From assembly GCA_003486645.1 (NCBI GenBank), contig DNGI01000258.1:12501-23025 (forward strand): a stretch of 10,525 nt of DNA, read 5' to 3'. The notes below the pieces were generated by a model. That model ran no database searches. It had not been told where the DNA came from and saw nothing but the letters and a program-made list of their open reading frames with translations. Below, in pieces: positions 1-6,430 of this stretch (within the stretch, counting starts at the first letter, position 1; the number at the start of each line of letters is the position of its first letter). The translations under genes and the position numbers were made by a program. This stretch comes from Cyanobacteria bacterium UBA11370. GTDB taxonomy: Bacteria; Cyanobacteriota; Cyanobacteriia; Cyanobacteriales; Coleofasciculaceae.

Positions 1-54
1 CTCTCTTCCTCTCCCCCTCTCCCCTTCTCTTCCTCTCCCCTTCTCCCCCACCCC
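1..54. repeat. CT-rich short tandem repeat inside the phytochrome gene
   Basis: A run of CTCTCCC/CTTCTCC units. Read on the minus strand it stays open and encodes a Gly/Arg/Glu-rich stretch (residues 610-627) directly after the VVPI strand of GAF3. The same kind of sequence occurs in intergenic DNA at 3297-3331 and 3423-3449. Confidence 0.75.
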
Positions 55-1881
55 AATCGGCACAACTAACGCCGCTTGAATTTGCCAATTCTGTAAAAAC
101 GCTCGCTGAAACGTACTGAGTCGAGTTCGGGAGACATCATTAATGACTCCGATTTTACCTCGTTTATACAACCGAATCTGCCCTTTAGAAAAGTACTCAT
201 AAGAATCACCCAGTTCTAAAAGAGATAACCACTCACCCTGAAGGGATTCTACAATCACTTGACCGCAAGATTCAGCGGGAATAAAACACTCCTCTTTTGT
301 AATCTTCTCCCACTCCCCACTCCCCACTCCCCACTCCCCTTTTGTGCTATCTGCAAACTGATAAATAATCACCCGATCCGTATCCAACAGGTTGCGAACT
401 TCTCGTACAATTGTTTGGAGTGTCGTTTTTAAATCAAGAGTGCTGCGGATTTGGTTCGTGACGCGCTGAAGTCCTTTACCTTGCTCTAAAGATTGTTGTA
501 ATTTAGCAGTCCGTTCGGCAACTTGACGTTCTAAGTTACTATTGAGGGATTGAACTTGAGAGTAGAGTTTATATTGCTCGATCGCCATGGCAAAATGATG
601 ACCTAATGCGATCGCTAATTCACTATCATTCTTCGTCCAAGCTTGGGCTTCATCCACTTTTAACTCCCGCCACATTTCAAACGACTGGCGAGGAACTTGT
701 TGTTGTTCATTGGGGTTAAAATGTCCAGCCCAAAGGGTTTCTTGAGGGGTTTGGCAACGAAAGATGCTGAGGTAGCCGAGGAATGAGGAGCGATAATATA
801 ACGGTAAAACGAGCCAACCCCGAATCGTTGTGTCACTAAAAGCTGGTATAAACACCTTCAAAGCTGGCGTTTTATCGAGATCCCTCACCATCAAAGGTTG
901 ACAACTGGCTTTAGGAACGAAGGTATTCGGCATTGCACATTGAATAGTGGACATCGGGCATTCTTCGCAGTCCCGATTTTCCAGGTTCAACGTCCCATCT
1001 TGCATTCCTGATGCCACCCAATTCTCAAAGACGGGATGTTCTTCTAGATTTTTATTTTCTTCCTCAACTAGCCGAGGTTGAATTCCACAGATTAATAACT
1101 CAGCCGTATGATTAGTTTGATCAGGAGCAATGTAAAGTCTACCACCGGAACCTTGAAGGGCGGTAACGGTTTCTTCGAGGGCGGCTTGCAGTTGAATGGT
1201 GGGCAGGGAATGCAGTAGCATGGATACCCGATTGATCGTTGCCTCCATCTGATGCTGTCCTCGTGCCTGAGAGAGGAGATTAGACTGGGCGATCGCAATG
1301 GAGACTTGATCCACTACAGATTGAACAATTTGCAGTTCCCGTTGACTAATGGTAAGCGGTTGGGCATGATGAGAAACCAACAACCCCCAAAGTTGCTCTT
1401 GGGAGTGCTGGGCTTGGACATCATAATGTACAATCGGCAATACCATTGAAGACTGAACGCCCATCGCCTTGAGATAGGTTGCATGGCAGCTATCTACAGG
1501 GCGATAGGAGATTTCCTCAACGGTTGAAGGGTGATCCGGATCAATTCCCTCCAGGGGTGATAAACCGATCATTCCAGCCGCCACATCCACGATCGAACGC
1601 AGGCGCACTTTGAGATACAACTGTCGGGCTTTTTCGGGAATGTCATCGGCTGGGAAATTTAACCCCTTGAGGGAAGGAAGTCGATGATCGTGTATCGACT
1701 CGGCAATCACTTTTCCACCACCCGATTCATTAAATTGGTAAACCATCACCCGATCTGTTCCTAATAAGGATCGGATTTCAGCAACCGTTGCATTTAAAAT
1801 CTCTTGCAATTCTAGGGATTGACGAATACGGTTCGTGATTCGCCGCAGCAAGTCTTCCTGGTTCAGTTCTGGCTGTAGCAC
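1..1881 (-). CDS. Cph2-type (knotless) phytochrome sensor protein, N-terminal 627 residues, runs off the window
   Basis: Minus-strand reading frame open from a GTG at 1881 to the window edge; an in-frame TAG lies three codons upstream of the GTG. GAF1 (about residues 15-185) has an ADDIP motif (D80-I81-P82) and a bilin-attachment site SCHATYLKAMGV with Cys132-His133. GAF2 (about 195-425) contains PRQSF (397-401) and WRE (404-406), the conserved parts of the phytochrome PHY 'tongue'. A coiled coil follows near 435-465, then GAF3 from about 470. This GAF1-GAF2 order without an N-terminal PAS matches the Cph2 family, red/far-red sensors that covalently bind a linear tetrapyrrole. GAF3 has Phe591 and Gln592 where the Cys-His pair would be, so it probably binds no bilin. 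The output domain (kinase or GGDEF/EAL) is outside the window. The start is uncertain: GAGGA lies only 2 nt before the GTG, and a TTG ten codons downstream is an alternative. Confidence 0.85.
   Translation of the reverse strand, partial: MLQPELNQEDLLRRITNRIRQSLELQEILNATVAEIRSLLGTDRVMVYQFNESGGGKVIAESIHDHRLPSLKGLNFPADDIPEKARQLYLKVRLRSIVDVAAGMIGLSPLEGIDPDHPSTVEEISYRPVDSCHATYLKAMGVQSSMVLPIVHYDVQAQHSQEQLWGLLVSHHAQPLTISQRELQIVQSVVDQVSIAIAQSNLLSQARGQHQMEATINRVSMLLHSLPTIQLQAALEETVTALQGSGGRLYIAPDQTNHTAELLICGIQPRLVEEENKNLEEHPVFENWVASGMQDGTLNLENRDCEECPMSTIQCAMPNTFVPKASCQPLMVRDLDKTPALKVFIPAFSDTTIRGWLVLPLYYRSSFLGYLSIFRCQTPQETLWAGHFNPNEQQQVPRQSFEMWRELKVDEAQAWTKNDSELAIALGHHFAMAIEQYKLYSQVQSLNSNLERQVAERTAKLQQSLEQGKGLQRVTNQIRSTLDLKTTLQTIVREVRNLLDTDRVIIYQFADSTKGEWGVGSGEWEKITKEECFIPAESCGQVIVESLQGEWLSLLELGDSYEYFSKGQIRLYKRGKIGVINDVSRTRLSTFQRAFLQNWQIQAALVVPIGVGEKGRGREGERGRGRE
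312..339. repeat. Four tandem ACTCCCC heptamers within the phytochrome gene
   Basis: Four perfect head-to-tail copies of ACTCCCC (GGGGAGT on the other strand). They encode a Gly/Trp/Glu-rich insert around residues 515-525 of the phytochrome, just after the DRVIIYQF strand of GAF3. The reading frame is kept. The same heptamer occurs outside genes at 3152-3193. Confidence 0.85.
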
Positions 1882-2194
1882 TGTCCTCTACTCTCTATCA
1901 GTTTTTGTTCTCGATGCCCCTGCTTCATAAAGCTATGTAAATTTACTGATATATTAAAAATTCTCTAGTTTTAACCCTGGTCAGGATCTTAATAGAAGTT
2001 GAGGAGGCATTCAAACAATTAATATCGATGGAAGCTACTCTGGAGCTATTTTTTAATGCTTAAAAAAATATAAACTATCATATATTATTATAAGATAAGA
2101 TTATCAAGGCCACCTTGCGATCGCTCCCTTGTACTGAGGCTAGGGGTTATATCAAGCCGGGGAAAGTAGGAGGGAAAAATTCCTCCCCATAAAT
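1882..2194. other. Intergenic region between the phytochrome gene and the NADAR gene
   Basis: No coding frame or RNA gene recognised. The part at 2045-2100 is very AT-rich (long A and T runs with ATATATTATTATAA) and could hold the promoter of the leftward phytochrome gene, but no convincing -35/-10 pair stands out. One HIP1 octamer lies at 2117-2124. Confidence 0.5.
2169..2186 (-). terminator. Possible hairpin terminator of the NADAR gene
   Basis: GGAGG (2169-2173) and CCTCC (2182-2186) form a short hairpin just past the NADAR stop codon. The stem is only 5 bp with an AT-rich loop, and no clear T run follows on the minus strand, so this is a weak call. Confidence 0.25.
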
Positions 2195-2686
2195 CTAGAA
2201 CAGTAATTTAGTATTCATTAATTGGCAATTTTTTTGAGCCAAACGTTGGCGAATTTCTTGACGAACCTTCATCAATGTTTTACCCAGGTGATTTTGACCC
2301 GTTTTATCCCGTCCACACCCCCAGTAGTAATCCTTGGGAGAGTCTTCAACAATCAGTTCTTCACCCGTCCCCAGGAGAATAAGTTGAATGTCACTATGAG
2401 TGATAAATTTAGTCAGTACACCTTGCCACATAATTTGCAGTTTAACCTGTTCCCAATCAGGACGGCGTTTGCGCCTGCGATCGCGTCCTATTTCGGCAGC
2501 TTCTATCGGTGTCTGGGCATTACGGATTATAGGGATGAGGGCTTGATCGTCACTACCAACAAATTTGTGGGCTTGATAGTAATGTTCGACGGTTTGCCAA
2601 TAGCACCCCTCTAGCTGAATGGGATGTTCCGAAAAATTGGAAAAGCACCCATACGGTTCATCAACGTTATAAAAATAAATGGTCAT
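2195..2686 (-). CDS. NADAR (YbiA/RibX-like) family protein
   Basis: The 163-residue product matches the NADAR fold along its whole length. Signature segments, in order: IYFYNVDEPYGCFSNFS near the start, YWQTVEHYYQAHKF (about 29-42), IRNAQTPIEAAEIGRD (about 54-69), RPDWEQVKLQIMWQGVLTKF (about 75-94), LLGTGEELIVEDSPKDYYWGCG (about 104-125) and LGKTLMKVRQEI (about 134-145). Known members are N-glycosidases: YbiA-type proteins hydrolyse early, toxic riboflavin-pathway intermediates, and other members act on NAD/ADP-ribose derivatives. The substrate cannot be read from this sequence. The protein should be cytosolic; no signal peptide or membrane segment is visible. It starts at ATG 2686 without a clear Shine-Dalgarno sequence. 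It stands alone, with no riboflavin gene or defence partner in the window. Confidence 0.9.
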   Translation of the reverse strand: MTIYFYNVDEPYGCFSNFSEHPIQLEGCYWQTVEHYYQAHKFVGSDDQALIPIIRNAQTPIEAAEIGRDRRRKRRPDWEQVKLQIMWQGVLTKFITHSDIQLILLGTGEELIVEDSPKDYYWGCGRDKTGQNHLGKTLMKVRQEIRQRLAQKNCQLMNTKLLF

Positions 2687-2741
2687 GGCAAAGCTAGGGT
2701 ATTTTGGACAAAAATAATCTCTATGTCATTAATTATGGGGA

Positions 2742-2774
2742 CTGTAGAAATGTTGCAATGCAACGTCTCTACAG
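2742..2774. repeat. 33-bp near-perfect palindrome (small dispersed-repeat type)
   Basis: The left arm CTGTAGAAATGTTGCA and right arm TGCAACGTCTCTACAG pair around one central A, with two mismatched positions out of 16. From memory, the GTAGAGACGTTGCA palindrome is a widespread small dispersed repeat in filamentous cyanobacteria; copy number here cannot be checked. Confidence 0.7.
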
Positions 2775-2928
2775 AATGTAAACCATCAGAACTAATAACA
2801 TGAACCACTAGAGCGAACACTTCCGGTGATCTAGTCCTTACTCTTGATCTATATGATCGTTCAATTACGCCCCAATTTTAGGGTAGCCATCTTAACTAAA
2901 CCCTGTACCATCAGGCTCGAGTTGAATG

Positions 2929-2952
2929 ACTCCTATTCTAAAAATTAGGAGT
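2929..2952. terminator. Small hairpin, possible terminator
   Basis: ACTCCTA (2929-2935) and TAGGAGT (2946-2952) make a perfect 7-bp stem around an AT-rich 10-nt loop. No adjacent gene clearly ends here and no T run follows, so a terminator role is only a guess. Confidence 0.2.
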
Positions 2953-3151
2953 GGGGAAGAGGAGTTCTTGTTGTTGGTGATTGGCAATCGCTCATGAATG
3001 TCTAGTCGCTTTTGAGTAGCGATCGCCCTTATGATTCGCTAGAGGGGTATTTTTCCAAAAAGGGCAGTTTCCTCTCCCTTATGCTTGCGTTGCCACAACG
3101 GGCATTAAATTATACCACTTCTATTTCAAGAAATAAATATTAAATTTGCTT

Positions 3152-3193
3152 GGAGTGGGGAGTGGGGAGACCGGGAGTGGGGAATGGGGAGTA
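3152..3193. repeat. GGGGAGT heptamer repeats
   Basis: Imperfect tandem GGAGTGG/GGGGAGT units, interrupted by GACC. They are the reverse complement of the heptamers found inside the phytochrome gene at 312-339. Confidence 0.75.
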
Positions 3194-3220
3194 ACGGAAG
3201 ACTTTATGCCTTTAGGTTCT

Positions 3221-3257
3221 GAATTCTAAATTCTGAACTCTTGAATTCTAAATTCTG
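3221..3257. repeat. Duplicated 15-mer GAATTCTAAATTCTG
   Basis: Two identical copies at 3221-3235 and 3243-3257, a 22-bp period. The unit is itself partly palindromic (GAATTC, and AATT twice). Function unknown. Confidence 0.85.
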
Positions 3258-3262
3258 CTGTA

Positions 3263-3365
3263 ATATCATGTCCGGTTAAATAACCCTAAAAAAGATTGAG
3301 AGGGAGAGAGGGAGAGGGGGAGAGGGGGAGAAATTTTATTAGGAGTGATTAGCTGGACATGATAT
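3263..3365. repeat. 103-bp MITE-like unit: 16-bp inverted repeats around a GA tract
   Basis: The left end ATATCATGTCCGGTTA (3263-3278) matches the reverse complement of the right end (3350-3365) at 14 of 16 positions. Between them lie a GAGAGGG-type tract (3297-3331) and a short AT-rich stretch. It has no coding capacity. I could not identify a target-site duplication. Confidence 0.55.
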
Positions 3366-3422
3366 AAGATGCCCTTGCCTCTAATATTACCTAGTCTTCA
3401 ATTCGGACACCTTGCGGTTAAA

Positions 3423-3449
3423 CTCTCTCCCTCTCTCCCCATCTCTCTC
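3423..3449. repeat. CT-rich short tandem repeat
   Basis: CTCTCTCC-type units just downstream of the GTPase stop codon. They are similar in sequence, but inverted, to the GA tract at 3297-3331. Confidence 0.6.
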
Positions 3450-3483
3450 AATAAGTCATTTAAAACTACAGGCCGCTTATTTT

Positions 3484-4815
3484 TTAACTCTTGATTCCCC
3501 TAAACCGTTCTTGTGCGACCTTAAACGCTTCTTGCATCACCGATTGAATTTTCTTCGGATCAGGTTTCTTTCCCCCCATTAAATCACCAAAATAAACACA
3601 AGCCCCTTCTCCTAATGCCCAAGTATAAGCCGCTGCCCAAGATGCGGCAATGACACTTCCAAAACCCGGTAAAAATTTAATTAATTCTCGTCCAACCGCT
3701 TGCGCTAAAAAACCCCCCGCGATCGCACTCACAACTCCTCCGGCTTGGGATGGAGTTAGCGTCTGTCCATACAATTTTCCTAATAAACCAACCAGTGAAA
3801 CTTGTAAGGCTGTCAAAACTGGCATCGTTGCAAACGGTAAGGGTACTGCCGCCAGTGTTGCTGCCATAATTGAAAATGGCAAAATATAACGCCGTCCCGC
3901 ATCTCGATAAAGGTTGCCAATTTGTTCACCTGCTTCGTTATCTAATAACTGATAAATGGCACGAGTTTCGGCTTCTGGGAGTAAGTCAGCTAGGGCACTC
4001 AAGAGCGCGTCTAACCCATAAAATACTGGAGTGTAGGCATCTTCTTCAAGGGTAAAGTCGATGAGTACCGAGTGATCGCACAACCCTTTAAATGCTTCCT
4101 GTATCGCCCTAAATGCGCGATTGACCTCCTCATAATTGGGGGGGTAAGTCGGATGATCAGCAATATCAGGAGGATAAATTTCATGCAAGCAAGTCACGGC
4201 TAATAAACAGGGAATATCGGGATACTGTTGACGTAATTGAGTCGCAATTTGTCGCAGGGTATCAGTTGCAAAATCATTAATTTTAACCGTTAAAATCAAA
4301 ACTCTTGCACCGTGACTCTTCTGTTCCAAATCCCCCACTAATTCCTCAATAATACTTTGAGTATCTTGATTAACATCTCCCAATCCCACCGTATCTGTAA
4401 AAATCAGTAAAGGTAAGTCATTGGAGGGGTAAGCATAGCGTTCGGTGTGTTGGGTGTGAGGACGAAATCCCTGACCCACAATTTCAGCCGATACCCCCGT
4501 TAGTCCCCGTACAATAGAACTTTTCCCAGCTTGAGGTTTCCCAATTAATAAGGCTTCTGTAGTCGGTAGTTCAGCTCGAACCGTCTCCAAAATCTCGGCA
4601 ACCTGCTCTTCACTAACACTAAACCAGCCAACTACCGTCTGCGCGGCTTGATCTACAGGTATCAGTTGCTTTAAGCGTCCTGTGGCATTAGTCCAAACCC
4701 CTACAAGGCGGGTTGTCCAGGATTCATCTCCAGACTCACTCGTCACGTCATCAGTGGTTTGATTCAAGTGCTGAGAATTAGCTGGCGGCTTTTCAGGATT
4801 ATGTTGCTCAGTCAT
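3484..4815 (-). CDS. P-loop GTPase (dynamin/Era-like superfamily) with C-terminal DUF697-like hydrophobic domain
   Basis: A 443-residue protein. A polar, disordered-looking N-terminus (1-35) leads to a G domain with Walker A GKPQAGKSS (92-100) and a G3 motif DTVG (141-144). No canonical NKxD G4 motif is seen; VTCLHE (207-212) occupies roughly that position. Residues about 305-415 are hydrophobic and Gly/Ala-rich (ILPFSIMAATLAAVPLPFA, then LPGFGSVIAASWAAAYTWAL), resembling the DUF697 domain found in membrane-associated GTPases. It probably binds and hydrolyses GTP and may act at a membrane; the cellular role is unknown. The ATG at 4815 is supported by GGAGGA (4822-4827) six bases upstream. The IscB element ends just upstream and points the same way, with 81 bp between the IscB stop and this ATG, so read-through is possible. 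Confidence 0.85.
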   Translation of the reverse strand: MTEQHNPEKPPANSQHLNQTTDDVTSESGDESWTTRLVGVWTNATGRLKQLIPVDQAAQTVVGWFSVSEEQVAEILETVRAELPTTEALLIGKPQAGKSSIVRGLTGVSAEIVGQGFRPHTQHTERYAYPSNDLPLLIFTDTVGLGDVNQDTQSIIEELVGDLEQKSHGARVLILTVKINDFATDTLRQIATQLRQQYPDIPCLLAVTCLHEIYPPDIADHPTYPPNYEEVNRAFRAIQEAFKGLCDHSVLIDFTLEEDAYTPVFYGLDALLSALADLLPEAETRAIYQLLDNEAGEQIGNLYRDAGRRYILPFSIMAATLAAVPLPFATMPVLTALQVSLVGLLGKLYGQTLTPSQAGGVVSAIAGGFLAQAVGRELIKFLPGFGSVIAASWAAAYTWALGEGACVYFGDLMGGKKPDPKKIQSVMQEAFKVAQERFRGIKS

Positions 4816-4838
4816 CAGACATCCTCCGATGCGGGAAA

Positions 4839-4859
4839 CTCCATCTCTTTAGAGTGGAG
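4839..4859 (-). repeat. Right-end hairpin of the IscB element
   Basis: CTCCA and TGGAG enclose CTCT and AGAG with one bulged A and an AA loop (minus-strand reading). It mirrors the left-end hairpin at 6400-6420. It lies just upstream of the Shine-Dalgarno sequence of the GTPase gene. Confidence 0.6.
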
Positions 4860-4870
4860 AGGAACGCACG

Positions 4871-4891
4871 GTAGCGGTTTTAACCGCCTAC
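4871..4891 (-). terminator. Hairpin just after iscB
   Basis: GTAGCGGTT (4871-4879) pairs with the AACCG...CTAC half (4882-4891) with one bulged base, giving 9 bp and a 2-nt loop. It starts 5 bp past the iscB stop codon. No U tract follows, so it may be an RNA-stabilising or element-end structure rather than a terminator. Confidence 0.4.
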
Positions 4892-4896
4892 AATAT

Positions 4897-6177
4897 TTAA
4901 AATCCATAGTTGTAACCATCCTTTTGGTGAATTTGTTGGCAGTGTTTGTGACTGATTCCTTGAATTAATCCAATTGTTGCGGAAATATTAAAACGGCCAG
5001 TTGAGCGAACAGCAATTCTACCTGCATAAGTTCCAATCTTTTTGCCTGAAGTAACAATGGCTTTCACGATGTCACCCGTTTGAAAACCCTTGACAAACTT
5101 GAATCTAGGCAGATATCGAGAGGGAAAACCAAACTTGTCTGTTCGACACATTTGCCTTGAACCATGACCAGTAGCTTTGATATTTAGGGGCTGATTTGCT
5201 AACACCAAAAGTTCAGGCGTATCACCAACACAGGCCGCGTCAAAGAAATGAGTTTTCGGAAGTTCTAGTCGAGTGCGATTAAATTTGGTCAAACCCCCAG
5301 AACCTGTACTGATTTCTCGTCCCGTTTCTTTTAGTTGATTGAACAATGTCCACCGAGTTGAGTTGACGGCAGCAGCATCCTTTAAAGGATGTTTGGCTTG
5401 AGCCAGAACTCTTTTCAAGACATCAGGCTTTTTGGCTAAAAACACTTTGATGTCTTTCGTTCCTTTTCTGATGTTGCAAGGTTCACAAGCGAGACACAGA
5501 TTGGAAATTCGGTTACTTCCACCTTTAGCTTTAGGATAAATATGCTCAATTTGTAGAGGTACATTTTTAGCACCACAGTAAGCACATTTTCTATCCCACT
5601 TGTTAAGCAGATACTCACGCACTTCGTAACCCGCTAATTCACCTTGCTGGTATTCAACTCCTGATATTTCTGGATTTTCAATCTGCTGAAGGTCAAACCT
5701 GACTAACTCTTGAAAAACTACCTTGATTGGAGAACATCTCAACAGTCTATTTACCCAAGTTATTGTAGTTTTTACACGATGTTGAAGACTTGGAGCTAGC
5801 CACCCTTTCGAGCGTGTACGATTAAGAAAACGTGCTTGACGATAGCGTGTATGCCGATTTCTACGACCACGCCGTAAGGCACGTCTTGACTCTAGTGATG
5901 CCTTGATTGATTGACCACGATGACTCAATTCGGCTACCCAGATCAGGTTAGAGTCTAAAAGTATCGCTAATCCGGTTACTTTAGAACCGGGATCAATTTT
6001 CAGTGTTAAGGGTTCTGGAGTATCAACAACCTCCTTATTTAAAATGATAGTGAACGGATACAACCTGAACACTTTAGCCTTACCAACCGTCAATAACTTA
6101 CGAGCTATTGATGGTTTACAAGGCGTTAGAGGCTTGCGGTTGGTATCAACAACAAAAACATAATTGGGTTTAGACAT
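4897..6177 (-). CDS. iscB: IscB RNA-guided HNH/RuvC endonuclease
   Basis: The 426-residue protein has the full IscB layout: an N-terminal PLMP-type domain (about 5-50, VFVVDTNRKPLTPCKP), RuvC-I KIDPGSKVTG with Asp62, an arginine-rich bridge helix (about 97-123), RuvC-II VVFQELVRFD with Glu157, and an HNH domain (about 195-240) with CAYCG (Cys198, Cys201), the EHIYP segment (Glu211, His212), Asn227 and CEPCN (Cys231, Cys234). RuvC-III is THFFDAACVG with His310 and Asp313, followed by a C-terminal region of about 100 residues. All expected catalytic and zinc-binding residues are present, so it is probably active. IscB proteins use an upstream omega RNA to cut double-stranded DNA and are the ancestors of Cas9; HNH cuts one strand and RuvC the other. 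The ATG at 6177 has only a weak GAAGAGA upstream, and the structured RNA abuts it. No tnpA neighbour. Confidence 0.95.
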   Translation of the reverse strand: MSKPNYVFVVDTNRKPLTPCKPSIARKLLTVGKAKVFRLYPFTIILNKEVVDTPEPLTLKIDPGSKVTGLAILLDSNLIWVAELSHRGQSIKASLESRRALRRGRRNRHTRYRQARFLNRTRSKGWLAPSLQHRVKTTITWVNRLLRCSPIKVVFQELVRFDLQQIENPEISGVEYQQGELAGYEVREYLLNKWDRKCAYCGAKNVPLQIEHIYPKAKGGSNRISNLCLACEPCNIRKGTKDIKVFLAKKPDVLKRVLAQAKHPLKDAAAVNSTRWTLFNQLKETGREISTGSGGLTKFNRTRLELPKTHFFDAACVGDTPELLVLANQPLNIKATGHGSRQMCRTDKFGFPSRYLPRFKFVKGFQTGDIVKAIVTSGKKIGTYAGRIAVRSTGRFNISATIGLIQGISHKHCQQIHQKDGYNYGF

Positions 6178-6430
6178 TGTTGTGTCTCTTCGATTACTCG
6201 TAACGTTAGCTTCGCCAATGTTATCGGTCGGTAACTATCCAAAAGCACTGTTTCAGTGACCTTAAAACTGTTTAACTTTTTGGTTCTAGAGCAGGGGACT
6301 AGCTTCGTATCCACTGGTAGGTTCTTTAACACTTGCCGATAACGTAGACCAAGGGAAGTCTTAGGCTGGTAAGCACGGCTTCAACAGAGTTTGCTGAAGC
6401 CCCGTGTCTTTAGACCGGGGTTGCTTACAG
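6178..6430 (-). ncRNA. Omega RNA (HEARO-type) of the IscB system
   Basis: Directly upstream of iscB, on the same strand, lies about 250 nt of non-coding sequence full of complementary segments. In 5'-3' order on the minus strand: GTAAGCA (6428-6422) pairs with TGCTTAC (6375-6369), closing a junction that holds a CCCCG...CGGGG hairpin (6420-6400) and an 8-bp CTTCAGCA/TGTTGAAG stem (6399-6379). GTTATCGG (6343-6336) pairs over about 110 nt with CCGATAAC (6227-6220). CCAAAAAG (6283-6276) and CTTTTGG (6245-6239) close a three-way junction with hairpins at 6275-6262 and 6258-6246. Position and structure fit HEARO/omega RNA, which carries the guide at its 5' end. The exact ends are uncertain; pairings were found by eye. 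Confidence 0.85.
6400..6420 (-). repeat. Left-end hairpin of the IscB element, within the omega RNA
   Basis: CCCCG and CGGGG enclose GTCT and AGAC, with one bulged A and an AA loop (minus-strand reading). Length and plan are the same as the right-end hairpin at 4839-4859, and the core TCTAAAGA is shared. Confidence 0.65.

Larger units (their letters stand above)
2687..3483. other. Repeat-rich intergenic region of about 800 bp
   Basis: No gene recognised. It holds a palindrome (2742-2774), a small hairpin (2929-2952), GGGGAGT heptamers (3152-3193), a duplicated 15-mer (3221-3257), a GA tract bounded by inverted repeats (3263-3365), a CT tract (3423-3449) and one HIP1 octamer (3019-3026). These look like accumulated small repeats rather than a decayed gene. 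Confidence 0.6.
4830..6430 (-). mobile_element. IscB/HEARO element, IS200/IS605-like, no transposase
   Basis: The unit, bounded approximately, runs from the omega RNA 5' stem (6422-6430) through iscB to a subterminal hairpin at 4839-4859. Hairpins at 6400-6420 and 4839-4859 are both 21 nt with the same plan: a 5-bp outer stem, one bulged base, a 4-bp inner stem and a 2-nt loop, sharing TCTAAAGA on the minus strand. IS200/IS605-type ends have such subterminal hairpins. No Y1 transposase (TnpA) gene is present, so movement would need one in trans. Exact cleavage points cannot be read without an empty site. Confidence 0.7.

Noticed and set aside
312..339. CRISPR-like array
   Set aside because: The heptamers are contiguous with no spacers, and no cas genes are present; this is a short tandem repeat.
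2222..2614. 130-residue plus-strand frame over the NADAR gene
   Set aside because: It is antisense to a gene with full-length family similarity; its own translation matches nothing I recognise.
4897..6177. TnpB or Cas9 instead of IscB
   Set aside because: The HNH between RuvC-II and RuvC-III and the N-terminal PLMP-like domain exclude TnpB; the 426-residue length and lack of REC lobes exclude Cas9.
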